From NCBI RefSeq assembly GCF_009812035.1, contig NZ_VZIZ01000004.1, positions 18,552 to 82,551 of the forward strand: 64,000 bases of DNA, read 5' to 3'. Shown one piece after another: positions 57,179-64,000 of the stretch (position 1 is its first letter; every line of letters starts with the position of its first letter). A program made the translations under genes and the position numbers. The notes beneath the pieces are model-generated. The model made no database searches, had not been told where the DNA came from, and worked only from the letters and a program-made list of their open reading frames with translations. Origin of the DNA: Psychrobacter nivimaris (GTDB taxonomy: Bacteria; Pseudomonadota; Gammaproteobacteria; Pseudomonadales; Moraxellaceae).

Positions 57179-57676
57179 TTACGGCGCCAATATAGTCAGC
57201 AAGCGACTGGTATAGTCTTTGGCACGTAGGTTACGCTGTGCATGAGTCAGCTCACTGTTTTTATTGAATACAAATGCCGAACGTACAAGGCCTAGCGTAA
57301 CTTTGCCGTACATATTTTTTTCTTTGATAACATCAAAATACTGGCATAGCTTTTCGTCAGCGTCACTGATGAGTGGAATCTGTAAGTCATATTTGTCGAT
57401 AAATTTTTCATGAGATTCAACACTGTCACGAGAGACGCCGATGATGTCGTAGCCTAATTCATCGAAGTCATGAAGGTGCGAAGTAAACTCTGTTGCCTGT
57501 GTGGTGCAGCCTGGCGTGTTGTCTTTGGGATAAAAATAGAGAATAAGGCCTTTATCGGTATTGGCGACCATTTCTTTTAAATTGATTTCATCATGAATAA
57601 AGTTACCAGCAAGCTTGCGTACTATGGTTACTGGAAAATCAGGTAGGTGGATGGTTTCTGTCGTTGGCTTGGCCAT
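57179..57676 (-). CDS. Thioredoxin-dependent peroxiredoxin (BCP/PrxQ-like)
   Basis: 165 residues. Peroxidatic cysteine Cys57 in YFYPKDNTPGCTTQATEF; further motifs VIGVSRDSVESHEKF and PLISDADEKLCQYF. The usual resolving cysteine five residues after Cys57 is threonine here; the only other cysteine is Cys111. AAGGATTTTACT precedes the ATG. Confidence 0.88.
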   Translation of the reverse strand: MAKPTTETIHLPDFPVTIVRKLAGNFIHDEINLKEMVANTDKGLILYFYPKDNTPGCTTQATEFTSHLHDFDELGYDIIGVSRDSVESHEKFIDKYDLQIPLISDADEKLCQYFDVIKEKNMYGKVTLGLVRSAFVFNKNSELTHAQRNLRAKDYTSRLLTILAP

Positions 57677-57803
57677 AGTAAAATCCTTATTAGTTTTAGT
57701 TATTTATATTGGCTTAATGATGCTTCTATTTATAGTGTTCTTATTATAGGCAGATTAGTAGAAATAAATAATCAGTTTTACACTTTGCCCATTCATTGGC
57801 AAC

Positions 57804-57826
57804 AAAAAAGACTGGCAATGGCCAGT
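57804..57826 (-). terminator. Orphan leftward terminator
   Basis: ACTGGC (57811-57816) pairs with GCCAGT (57821-57826) around AATG; on the minus strand a T6 run follows. No minus-strand gene ends here. Confidence 0.7.
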
Positions 57827-57973
57827 ATCTTTCGAATCTATTTTTTCCTACATCAAAAAATAACGTTCAATAAAAAATACTGAAAAATCATTTAAAAACC
57901 TTGATATACGGCAGTTTTAGCTATAGCATATCTAACAACGTACAACATTATGCCACGATATAAAGCATTTTAA

Positions 57974-58028
57974 ATGGCTACCAAAATGGCTACCAGTATT
58001 AACAAAATGGCTACCAAGTTGGCTACCA
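57974..58028. repeat. Four direct repeats before the integrase gene
   Basis: ATGGCTACCA begins at 57974, 57986 and 58007, and TTGGCTACCA at 58019 (spacings 12, 21, 12). They end 18 bases before the integrase ATG. They could be arm-type sites for the integrase or part of its regulation. Confidence 0.75.
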
Positions 58029-58046
58029 AGGTAAAGGCAAAGGGAT

Positions 58047-59372
58047 ATGACCACAAAAGCGATCAAACTAGACTCACAAATTCAAAAAGCCACCAAGGAC
58101 ACTATCCAAGCTGGCAAGACTGTTAGCTATCCAATCGCTGGTTATAAAGGTCTAGAAGTACGGATAAGACCACATAAGAACGGCTTAGATGCTGCAGTGG
58201 ATTTTAGACATAGATACAGCCACCCAATAACAAGCAAACGCCCTTACATGACGCTAGGACAATACCCAGCGTTGAGCCTTGCTGATGCCAAAGACATGTA
58301 CAGAAACAACATGACACTGCTAGCCAAGGATATAGACCCTTTAGAGCATAAAGAGCTAGAAAGACAAAACGAGTTACTAGATAGGCTCAATACACTAGAT
58401 CACTTCATTAGCGAGTGGCAAGAATTGCAAGCCAGCAAAAACCTAAGCCCCAAAACACTATATAACAATCAAGTGTTGTTAAAGCCCATTCAAAAGCAGT
58501 TAGGGCATATGAGGGTTACAGAGATAGCACCTAGCATGGTCATAAAGTTTATAACTGACATACAAAAGACAAGCCCAGTTAAAGGCTTACAAGTAAAAAT
58601 ACTGTTAAAAAGTATTTTACAGCTAGCTAAAAAACATAGAGTGATTGAGTACAACCCAGCCAGCGACTTGCAAGGCACGTTAAAGACTCACAAAGCTGTT
58701 CACTACCCATCATTAACAGACCCTAAGGAGTTTGCCGAACTACTAAGAGATATTGAGCAGTTAGATGATGCAAGCCAGCTATACAATAAGCACATATTGC
58801 AGCTATTAGCCCTTACCTTTACTCGCGTAGGTGATGCTTGCGCTATGCAATGGGCAGACATTCATTGGTTCAAAAAACAATGGGAGCTTAAGCCGCAAAA
58901 ATCAGGAACTAGGGCAGATATGGTAGAAAGCATGGTAATACCACTAGCACCGCAAGCCATAGCTATATTGGAACAGATGCAAAGCCTGACAGGTAATAGC
59001 AAGTATGTATTCCATAATCCAAGGCGTAGAACTGAGCCTTATCACCATACGCAAGAAATAAACAAAGTATTAAACAGTGATCTAATGAATAACGGGCAAG
59101 GCTATAAAGGTATTCATAGCCCACATGGTTTTAGAAGTAGCGCAAAAACTATGCTGATGGAGCGGCTAGGCTATGACGAACTGATAACCGAGCTGGCACT
59201 AGGTCACCGCATGCTTAACGCTTATGGCACTGCATACAATCGTATGACTGGACTAGAGCAACGAGCCGAAATGATGACAGCATGGGCCAACTACCTAGAC
59301 GATATAAAAGCTGGCAAGTTTGATAATGTCATTCATGCCGATTTTAAACAAAAAGCACAAAAGCAGGGATAA
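58047..59372 (+). CDS. Tyrosine-type site-specific integrase
   Basis: 441 residues. N-terminal arm-binding DUF4102-like domain (KTVSYPIAGYKGLEVRIRP, YMTLGQYPALSLADAKDM), SAM-like core-binding domain, and catalytic domain with the first arginine in LTFTRVGDACAMQWADI, H-x-x-R in HSPHGFRSSAKTM, the later His in LALGHRML and a tyrosine in YGTAYNRM. Integrates and excises the element that follows. AAAGGGAT precedes the ATG. No excisionase of classical type; the MerR-like protein may serve. Confidence 0.93.
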   Translation: MTTKAIKLDSQIQKATKDTIQAGKTVSYPIAGYKGLEVRIRPHKNGLDAAVDFRHRYSHPITSKRPYMTLGQYPALSLADAKDMYRNNMTLLAKDIDPLEHKELERQNELLDRLNTLDHFISEWQELQASKNLSPKTLYNNQVLLKPIQKQLGHMRVTEIAPSMVIKFITDIQKTSPVKGLQVKILLKSILQLAKKHRVIEYNPASDLQGTLKTHKAVHYPSLTDPKEFAELLRDIEQLDDASQLYNKHILQLLALTFTRVGDACAMQWADIHWFKKQWELKPQKSGTRADMVESMVIPLAPQAIAILEQMQSLTGNSKYVFHNPRRRTEPYHHTQEINKVLNSDLMNNGQGYKGIHSPHGFRSSAKTMLMERLGYDELITELALGHRMLNAYGTAYNRMTGLEQRAEMMTAWANYLDDIKAGKFDNVIHADFKQKAQKQG

Positions 59373-59430
59373 AACACTACTGCTACGATGACCATGCAAG
59401 GCTAGGATTAATTACCCGAACGGCTGTAAT

Positions 59431-59486
59431 TTACACACCTTAAAGCAGCCAGCGCCTTGCACCTTATTTTATAGAAAGGTGTGTAA
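59431..59486. promoter_or_regulatory. 11-bp inverted repeat before the 257-residue gene
   Basis: TTACACACCTT at 59431-59441 and AAGGTGTGTAA at 59476-59486 form a perfect inverted repeat with 34 bases between, and a further AAAGGTGTGA follows at 59485-59494 next to the ATG. Could be a pair of operator half-sites or a translation-controlling hairpin. Confidence 0.5.
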
Positions 59487-59497
59487 AGGTGTGATTT

Positions 59498-60271
59498 ATG
59501 GTTAAGTCTAGAGAGGATTTTTCAGATGCTGATCTTGAAAAAATTCTTAAACAAATTGAACAGACGGAGTTTGAAAGATTACAGCACAGAACGACTATAC
59601 CCACAGTATTTATAAAAGAATTACTAGATAGCCCTAATAATTGGATGTTATGTCGAAACTTCTTTGATGTTGGTATGAGAGATAAAGAAAAAAACAACCT
59701 CATTTATGAGCTGATAGAAAAGATAGAGAATATCGCTATCAAAGAATGTAAAGAAATTTTAGAAGATGAAGAATATTATGTGGATTTTGAGCATGAAAGC
59801 CCTATTGCTTATCATGGTTTTTTTGTCCTTATCCGTAGGAAGCATGAAGAGATTTACTCAGAGTCAAAAGAGCTCAAGTGTTTAAATTTTTACAAATTAT
59901 GTGACTGTATCAAATTGAAAGTATTCGCTAGGCTTTATTTTGAGCACCAGCAATATGAAGCCAGTTTCTACTGTAGTAATTTAGCCAGCTACATTTTTGG
60001 TGCAGGAACAAATGAGGTGAGAGGTGAACATGATTTCCAAAAGAAACTATCAAAGTCTAATAAAATCAAAGCAAATAAAAGATGGTCAAAGCACAATAAA
60101 ACTAGATATGAAAAAAAGAAACAATACTTAGAGATTATGGATCAAGAAAACTTCACTACTTTTGCAGACACAGCCGAATATATAAAACAGAACATTGAAA
60201 CAGAAAAAACCCCATCTTATGACACTATCAAACGATGGTTAAGCCAAGCCAGCAAAGGCGATTTTTCGTAA
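59498..60271 (+). CDS. Unknown protein with C-terminal HTH-like segment
   Basis: 257 residues, acidic and helical, lysine-rich C-terminal part. No named family recognised. The last 45 residues (FTTFADTAEYIKQNIETEKTPSYDTIKRWLSQAS) look like a recognition-helix-containing DNA-binding unit. Base composition is AT-rich compared with the integrase. Its position right after the integrase suggests a regulatory or accessory role in the element. Confidence 0.6.
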   Translation: MVKSREDFSDADLEKILKQIEQTEFERLQHRTTIPTVFIKELLDSPNNWMLCRNFFDVGMRDKEKNNLIYELIEKIENIAIKECKEILEDEEYYVDFEHESPIAYHGFFVLIRRKHEEIYSESKELKCLNFYKLCDCIKLKVFARLYFEHQQYEASFYCSNLASYIFGAGTNEVRGEHDFQKKLSKSNKIKANKRWSKHNKTRYEKKKQYLEIMDQENFTTFADTAEYIKQNIETEKTPSYDTIKRWLSQASKGDFS

Positions 60272-60286
60272 TCTATCATACTGTGG

Positions 60287-60339
60287 TATGCAGGCATACA
60301 ACACGCTATGCAGGCATACCATGCGCTATACACGCATAA
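60287..60339. repeat. Three 20-bp-phased dyad repeats (iteron- or operator-like)
   Basis: TATGCAGGCATAC at 60287 and 60307 and the weaker TATACACGCATAA at 60327, exactly 20 bases apart. The first two contain an inverted repeat (GTATGC-AG-GCATAC in the first). They lie about 76 bases before the MerR-like gene. Phasing of two helical turns suggests protein binding on one face of DNA. Confidence 0.75.
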
Positions 60340-60414
60340 ATATTCCTTACAACGCCTACCTACAATAGCATGTCCTTAACGACTTCAATCCATAACCGTT
60401 AAGGAGTTAAGGCA

Positions 60415-60654
60415 ATGCCTAACACTACCCACGCAGCACCCACCAATAAGCTAAATCTAGCTTACCTATTAGCGAACCCAAAAGAACTTTATCAGGTTAA
60501 GCAAATAGCTGATGTATTCCACAAGCACCCCGAAACTATTAGACGATGGATTAAAACGGACAAGATCATAAAGCCGTTATCTATCAATGGCGTTTACTAC
60601 TTTAAAGGTAGCGACATTGTGGACTATCTAAACGCTACTAATGAGGGGGCGTAG
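60415..60654 (+). CDS. Small MerR/AlpA-like DNA-binding protein
   Basis: 79 residues. Helix-turn-helix YQVKQIADVFHKHPETIRRWIKTDKIIKPLSINGVYYFKGSDIVDYL matches the MerR-like/excisionase layout: HTH then a small wing. Ribosome site AAGGAGTTAAGGC precedes the ATG. First of a run of closely packed small genes, likely the element's regulator and possible binder of the repeats just upstream. Confidence 0.83.
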   Translation: MPNTTHAAPTNKLNLAYLLANPKELYQVKQIADVFHKHPETIRRWIKTDKIIKPLSINGVYYFKGSDIVDYLNATNEGA

Positions 60655-60656
60655 TC

Positions 60657-60893
60657 ATGGATAAGTCAAAGCGCAGCCAAAACCAAATAATCAAAGATCA
60701 TCTTTTGACTGGTCAATCAATCACACGCTGGCAAGCTATCGAGCTTTATAAAATCGCCACGCTACCCACTCGCATAAATCAGCTAGAAGGCAAAGGCTTA
60801 ACCATACAGCGCAAGCGAGTACATAAAGACGGTAAGCATTGGAATGTCTATTGGCTTGATGCCGATAATCTAGCTAGTGGGGTGCAGTCATGA
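60657..60893 (+). CDS. Small HTH_39-like winged-helix protein
   Basis: 78 residues. The pattern SQNQIIKDHLLTGQSITRWQAIELYKIATLPTRINQLEGKGLTIQ matches the short HTH_39 domain common in phages and satellites (helix, ItxxqA helix, then RI-x-L-x-x-KG). It starts 2 bases after the previous stop and ends overlapping the next start by ATGA. Confidence 0.78.
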   Translation: MDKSKRSQNQIIKDHLLTGQSITRWQAIELYKIATLPTRINQLEGKGLTIQRKRVHKDGKHWNVYWLDADNLASGVQS

Positions 60894-61165
60894 GCCAGTC
60901 AAACGACATATTAGAACCGCGCCTAGTGGCAGTAGATAGTTATTACTTGTCTGTCATTAATGACCGCATACAAGACCTATCAAACGATGCTGAGAGCCTA
61001 GCAATGGCACTTAGTGCTATCCATACCGATGATGACGCAAGCAAGGGCGTAACAGTCGCTGTAAGGTCTGCCTTACTTGCTAACAGTGAACTGGCAACCA
61101 CTTTAAGCGAGCAGATGGACGGGCTTATCTTACTACCTGAAATCAAGGTGAATGACTATGAGTGA
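60890..61165 (+). CDS. Small unknown acidic helical protein
   Basis: 91 residues, no family recognised. Mostly helical, acidic (DILEPRLVAVDSYYLSVINDRIQDLSND). Start overlaps the previous stop (ATGA at 60890). Ends overlapping the next gene by a few bases. Part of the small-gene chain of the element. Confidence 0.65.
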   Translation: MSQSNDILEPRLVAVDSYYLSVINDRIQDLSNDAESLAMALSAIHTDDDASKGVTVAVRSALLANSELATTLSEQMDGLILLPEIKVNDYE

Positions 61166-61439
61166 TGACACTTTTATAAATGAAGTAATGGACAGGCTAA
61201 AAGACAAAGGCATGCTGATGATAACTGATGGCTTTATCGACCAGTTAATCATTACTTTACACGCCAATGTGACCGCCATTAATAGCCTGATAGAGATAGT
61301 GGAAGTAGAAAACCAACTACTAGCTTTACGCTGTGCAATACCAACAGGCAGCCGACAAGTCGACTCACTCAAAGAGCTATCCAAACGCATAGCAGAAATC
61401 GCTTTCAACGTGGAGGACGTAAGAAATGAGCAAAGATAA
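61158..61439 (+). CDS. Small unknown coiled-coil-like protein
   Basis: 93 residues from the ATG at 61158, chosen because AAGGTG lies 7 bases upstream; an ATG at 61152 is in frame. Helical, with an acidic first half and a final stretch KELSKRIAEIAFNVEDVRNEQR. No family recognised. Overlaps neighbours at both ends. Confidence 0.62.
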   Translation: MSDDTFINEVMDRLKDKGMLMITDGFIDQLIITLHANVTAINSLIEIVEVENQLLALRCAIPTGSRQVDSLKELSKRIAEIAFNVEDVRNEQR

Positions 61440-61611
61440 CAAAGCCAATCTAAAAGCCGACCACGGGCAGCATAGAGAGCTACAGAAACGCAAAGCTAAT
61501 GACCGCGCTTTCATTATTTCTATGTCAGCAATGATTTGCTTTTTTGTGTTGTTATTCATACCCACTTGCCAGCAAGCAAAAGAACAAGGGGTGACTTATG
61601 AGCAGCGATAA
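61426..61611 (+). CDS. Small single-pass membrane protein
   Basis: 61 residues. A charged N-terminal half is followed by one hydrophobic segment (AFIISMSAMICFFVLLFIP), then a short hydrophilic tail. Overlaps the gene before by 14 bases and the next by 14. In phages such a gene can be a holin-like or spanin-like protein, but there is no lysin near it, so no function is assigned. Confidence 0.6.
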   Translation: MSKDNKANLKADHGQHRELQKRKANDRAFIISMSAMICFFVLLFIPTCQQAKEQGVTYEQR

Positions 61612-61774
61612 CCCCAAAACCTTTTTAGATGCTCAACTTGCCTATGCTAAAACAAAGCAGGGCAAAGAGCAGAAAAGGCACGATAAAGAGATGCAACGCT
61701 ACCACCAAATCAAACGGGCAGCGGACAAGATACAGCGATCATATGATGATGACGGTATGGAGGGTGACCAATGA
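61598..61774 (+). CDS. 58-residue unknown charged protein
   Basis: MSSDNPKTFLDAQLAYAKTK at the start, then a lysine/arginine-rich helix and acidic tail ending MEGDQ. The start overlaps the previous gene by 14 bases and the TGA overlaps the ATG of the DUF3987 gene (ATGA at 61771), so its frame is fixed by both neighbours. Too short for standard length cutoffs but well supported by context. Confidence 0.6.
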   Translation: MSSDNPKTFLDAQLAYAKTKQGKEQKRHDKEMQRYHQIKRAADKIQRSYDDDGMEGDQ

Positions 61775-63912
61775 ACACAGCACAAACAGACAGCAAAGAA
61801 AAAGCCCATGCGGACAACATGGGCAGTTTCATTGGCTATATTGCTGATATTGAAAATGCGACACCTGAACAACGCGCACAAGATGACAGTATTAGCCAGT
61901 TAGACGGCTTACAAGAGGGTGTAAACCTACCAACCAATCATATAGATAATATACGTTATCTACACGATGATATTAGCATGAGGGGTGGCAATAGCAAAGG
62001 TGAAAGACTGCCCAACACTAAAGGCAGGTACGGCCTTGTCATGGTCAACAATAGAGCCGAACCCGTCAACATAGCAGCACGCACACTAAACAATGATGAC
62101 AAGCCGCCTATCATATCGGACACCACGCAAGCAGGCGCGTATGCTATTGGGCCAATGAGCCGTAACAGTGACTGGTGGCTAGTGACCAATTTAAAAGATG
62201 CCGTTACGTTATATGCAGCCCTTGCGATACTTGATAGTAAAGTGACTGTGTTAGCGTGCCTTAATCAAAGTATGTTTGATATGACGTTAAGACATTTTAG
62301 CGAGGTCAAAACTATTCATATTATAGACACGGCCCAGCACAAAGACGCATTAACGAGCCGCTTAGCAGGTGTGAATGCCATTGCTCATATCACGATAGAT
62401 ACCATTATTAGCAGACTGAATGAAGGTGATTTGATAGGTAACCTTATTGCAGATGCGGACACTATCGACTTGTCAATATTAGCATGGCCCACACCTGAAC
62501 CATTATCAAGCGACCCAAGCAAACCGACACGCTACCCAATCGAAGCATGGCCGCCGATACTACGAAAGCCAATAGAAGCGATTGCTTACTATACTCAAGT
62601 ACCGTTAGCAATGTCAGGACAAGCCGTCTTAGGTGCAATAGCGCATATAGGACAAGCACATATTGATGCACCGATGGGCAGCGAGTACAAGCCAACGAGC
62701 CTTATTATTATTACAGAGGGTGAAAGCGGTACAGGCAAAACACAAGTAATGGCCCTAAGTCACTTTAAGATAGATCAGCATGAGAAACAGCTATATTCTA
62801 ATTATCTAAGTGACATATCATCATGGGAAAACAGCCTATTAAGTCTAAAAGGTAAAGACAGAGCCACTTTTTTAGATGAAAACCCAAAGCCACCTAATCC
62901 CGTCACTATGTTTGATGATGCAACGATTGAGCCGCTTATTGATCGTTTTGTTGATGGTGAGATGTATAACGCCAGTTTATCCACTGATGAAGCAGGCCAA
63001 TTCTTTAATGGCCATACTATGAAAAGTGACACCGCAGGCAGTGCGTTAGGCGCGATAACCAAGCTTTATAGCAGTGGCATAGCAGGGCGTACACGCTCGC
63101 AAAAGAACGCTTACGCAAACCCAAGAACTAAAGCTTATGATGTGCGTATGACTTTTTTACTACAAGGACAGCGCGTAGTTTTAGAGAAAGCATTAACCGA
63201 CCCACTGATGAGCGGACAAGGTTTTTTAGCACGTGCAATGATTGCTTGCCCTGAAGATTTACGAGGTAAAAGAGTATGGAATGATCCAAAGCGTAGGAAT
63301 GACAGTCCACATGATAACCCTTGCTTAATAGACTACTGGTCACGCTGTCAAAGCTTACTTGACCCACTACCAGCAAATCTACCTAGTGACAGTACAGGCG
63401 CACCTAGTCGCATTAAAATCCGATGGGCAAGCAATGAAGCATTACAAGCCTTTGAGGACGGTATGCAAGCGATAGAGAACCGCCAAGCAAGCGGACAGGT
63501 TTTAGAGTATCTCAAAGCTTACGCCTCACGTATGGCAGAAAATGCCACGCGCATAGCCTCACTAATGGCATTCTTTGACGGCCGTAAGGCCATTACCACC
63601 GATGATATAAAACGCGCCTTTATGTTAGTAGAGTATTCAACAGCCGAACGCTTACGCTATCTTGATGCAATGCCCACAGGTGAACAGAACGACAGCGAAA
63701 AGTTAAGTAGCTGGCTAGTGGATAAAGCGAGGGATAAAACACCGCATAAACTAGGTAGGACATATATATCAAATAATGCACCTAGTCCAATGCGCAAAAA
63801 TACCAAGCTATTGCAAAGTGAGCTTGATAAGTTAGAAGCCGCTGGACATATCAAACAAGAATTAGAGGGCCGTATGAAAGTTATTTATGTTAGTCCTAAA
63901 CTCTATAAGTAA
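61771..63912 (+). CDS. DUF3987-type primase/helicase-like protein
   Basis: 713 residues. A Toprim-like or PriCT-like N-terminal region with a WWLVTNLKDAVTLYAALAIL segment, then a P-loop domain with IITEGESGTGKTQVM (Walker A) and MFDDATIEPLID, and the long FNGHTMKSDTAGSALGAITKLYSSG segment typical of DUF3987 proteins, and a winged-helix-like C-terminus. Such proteins act in replication of phage satellites and plasmids. It is the last gene seen; the element probably continues past the window. Confidence 0.87.
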   Translation: MNTAQTDSKEKAHADNMGSFIGYIADIENATPEQRAQDDSISQLDGLQEGVNLPTNHIDNIRYLHDDISMRGGNSKGERLPNTKGRYGLVMVNNRAEPVNIAARTLNNDDKPPIISDTTQAGAYAIGPMSRNSDWWLVTNLKDAVTLYAALAILDSKVTVLACLNQSMFDMTLRHFSEVKTIHIIDTAQHKDALTSRLAGVNAIAHITIDTIISRLNEGDLIGNLIADADTIDLSILAWPTPEPLSSDPSKPTRYPIEAWPPILRKPIEAIAYYTQVPLAMSGQAVLGAIAHIGQAHIDAPMGSEYKPTSLIIITEGESGTGKTQVMALSHFKIDQHEKQLYSNYLSDISSWENSLLSLKGKDRATFLDENPKPPNPVTMFDDATIEPLIDRFVDGEMYNASLSTDEAGQFFNGHTMKSDTAGSALGAITKLYSSGIAGRTRSQKNAYANPRTKAYDVRMTFLLQGQRVVLEKALTDPLMSGQGFLARAMIACPEDLRGKRVWNDPKRRNDSPHDNPCLIDYWSRCQSLLDPLPANLPSDSTGAPSRIKIRWASNEALQAFEDGMQAIENRQASGQVLEYLKAYASRMAENATRIASLMAFFDGRKAITTDDIKRAFMLVEYSTAERLRYLDAMPTGEQNDSEKLSSWLVDKARDKTPHKLGRTYISNNAPSPMRKNTKLLQSELDKLEAAGHIKQELEGRMKVIYVSPKLYK

Positions 63913-64000
63913 TGTTTGATACCTAAGAAACCTTGCTTAAACTACCCCACTCTCAACTTGAAATAAGCAAATCAAACTGAAGAGGCGGATTACCAAGTTT
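63913..64000. other. Window end, no gene seen
   Basis: 88 bases after the DUF3987 stop with no ORF or structure recognised. The right attachment site is not inside the window. Confidence 0.6.

Larger units (their letters stand above)
57677..58046. other. Left boundary region of the integrated element
   Basis: 370 bases between bcp and the integrase. They contain a leftward-facing terminator at 57804-57826 that serves no visible gene, and four ATGGCTACCA-like repeats at 57974-58028. No tRNA gene is seen. Confidence 0.6.

Noticed and set aside
57974..58126. ORF starting MATKMATSINK in a different frame from the integrase
   Set aside because: Arises from the DNA direct repeats and runs into the integrase gene; no support as a protein.
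59464..59703. 79-codon minus-strand ORF
   Set aside because: Shadow of the 257-residue gene on the other strand.
60287..60339. CRISPR-like array
   Set aside because: Only three short units at 20-bp period with no spacer-length sequence and no cas genes.
61629..61847. 72-codon plus-strand ORF
   Set aside because: Overlaps the 58-codon gene and the DUF3987 start in another frame; coupling signals favour the other frame.
1..64000. tRNA or rRNA genes
   Set aside because: No cloverleaf or rRNA-like segment was recognised in any gap, including next to the integrase.

Overview
The window looks like a chromosomal segment of a gammaproteobacterium of the Moraxellaceae, most probably Psychrobacter. 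This is inferred from protein content (single-gene DapD, fused RlmKL, AcnB, PACE efflux protein, TAXI-TRAP transporter, large tellurite-resistance region), moderate AT richness, ordinary AAGGA ribosome sites and many short hairpin-plus-T-run terminators. No 16S or tRNA gene is present to confirm it.

Layout. 1-12172: mostly housekeeping (3' end of uvrB, a HisC-like aminotransferase, recJ, two tandem TRIC/UPF0126 channels, a DMT exporter, queE, dapD, an alpha/beta hydrolase) plus small unknown proteins. 12550-18570: an arsenosugar-type arsenic cluster (FAD oxidoreductase, radical SAM ArsS, DUF547 protein, two small glycosyltransferases, arsenite methyltransferase ArsM), with a methylthioadenosine phosphorylase converging on it. 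20109-23683: a TAXI-type TRAP transporter with overlapping genes. 23828-28359: lipA, a carboxymuconolactone-decarboxylase-like protein and acnB.

28696-31802 is an AT-rich accessory patch: a P-loop ATPase with a C-terminal zinc ribbon, overlapping by one base a gene with an R-X4-H HEPN motif. The ATPase gene is split by a 583-bp, internally deleted IS5-like element. Removing the element and one copy of its 2-bp TA duplication restores a single 561-codon frame. The pair resembles a two-gene defence or toxin module and is the best candidate here for an undescribed system.

32030-34490 holds a PACE efflux gene, an enoyl-CoA hydratase and an alpha/beta hydrolase. 34642-51456 is a Ter (tellurite/stress-response) region: a five-gene leftward operon (CitE-like lyase, StiP-type PRTase/PELOTA protein, HAD phosphatase, PRTase-TRSP protein, TerD-trypsin fusion), an ATP-grasp enzyme, several TerD-family proteins, an AIM24-like protein, a DUF475/TerC membrane protein, glutaminase, and two sensor-like genes (V4R-like, MHYT). 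51736-57676 is housekeeping again: rlmKL, mscS-like, lpd-like and bcp-like genes.

58047 to the window end is the left part of an integrated element: tyrosine integrase, unknown protein, MerR/AlpA-like and HTH_39-like DNA-binding proteins, a chain of very small overlapping genes (one of 58 codons) and a DUF3987 primase/helicase-like protein. No capsid or tail genes are seen, so it could be a phage satellite or plasmid-like island. Three 20-bp-phased dyad repeats precede its regulator genes.
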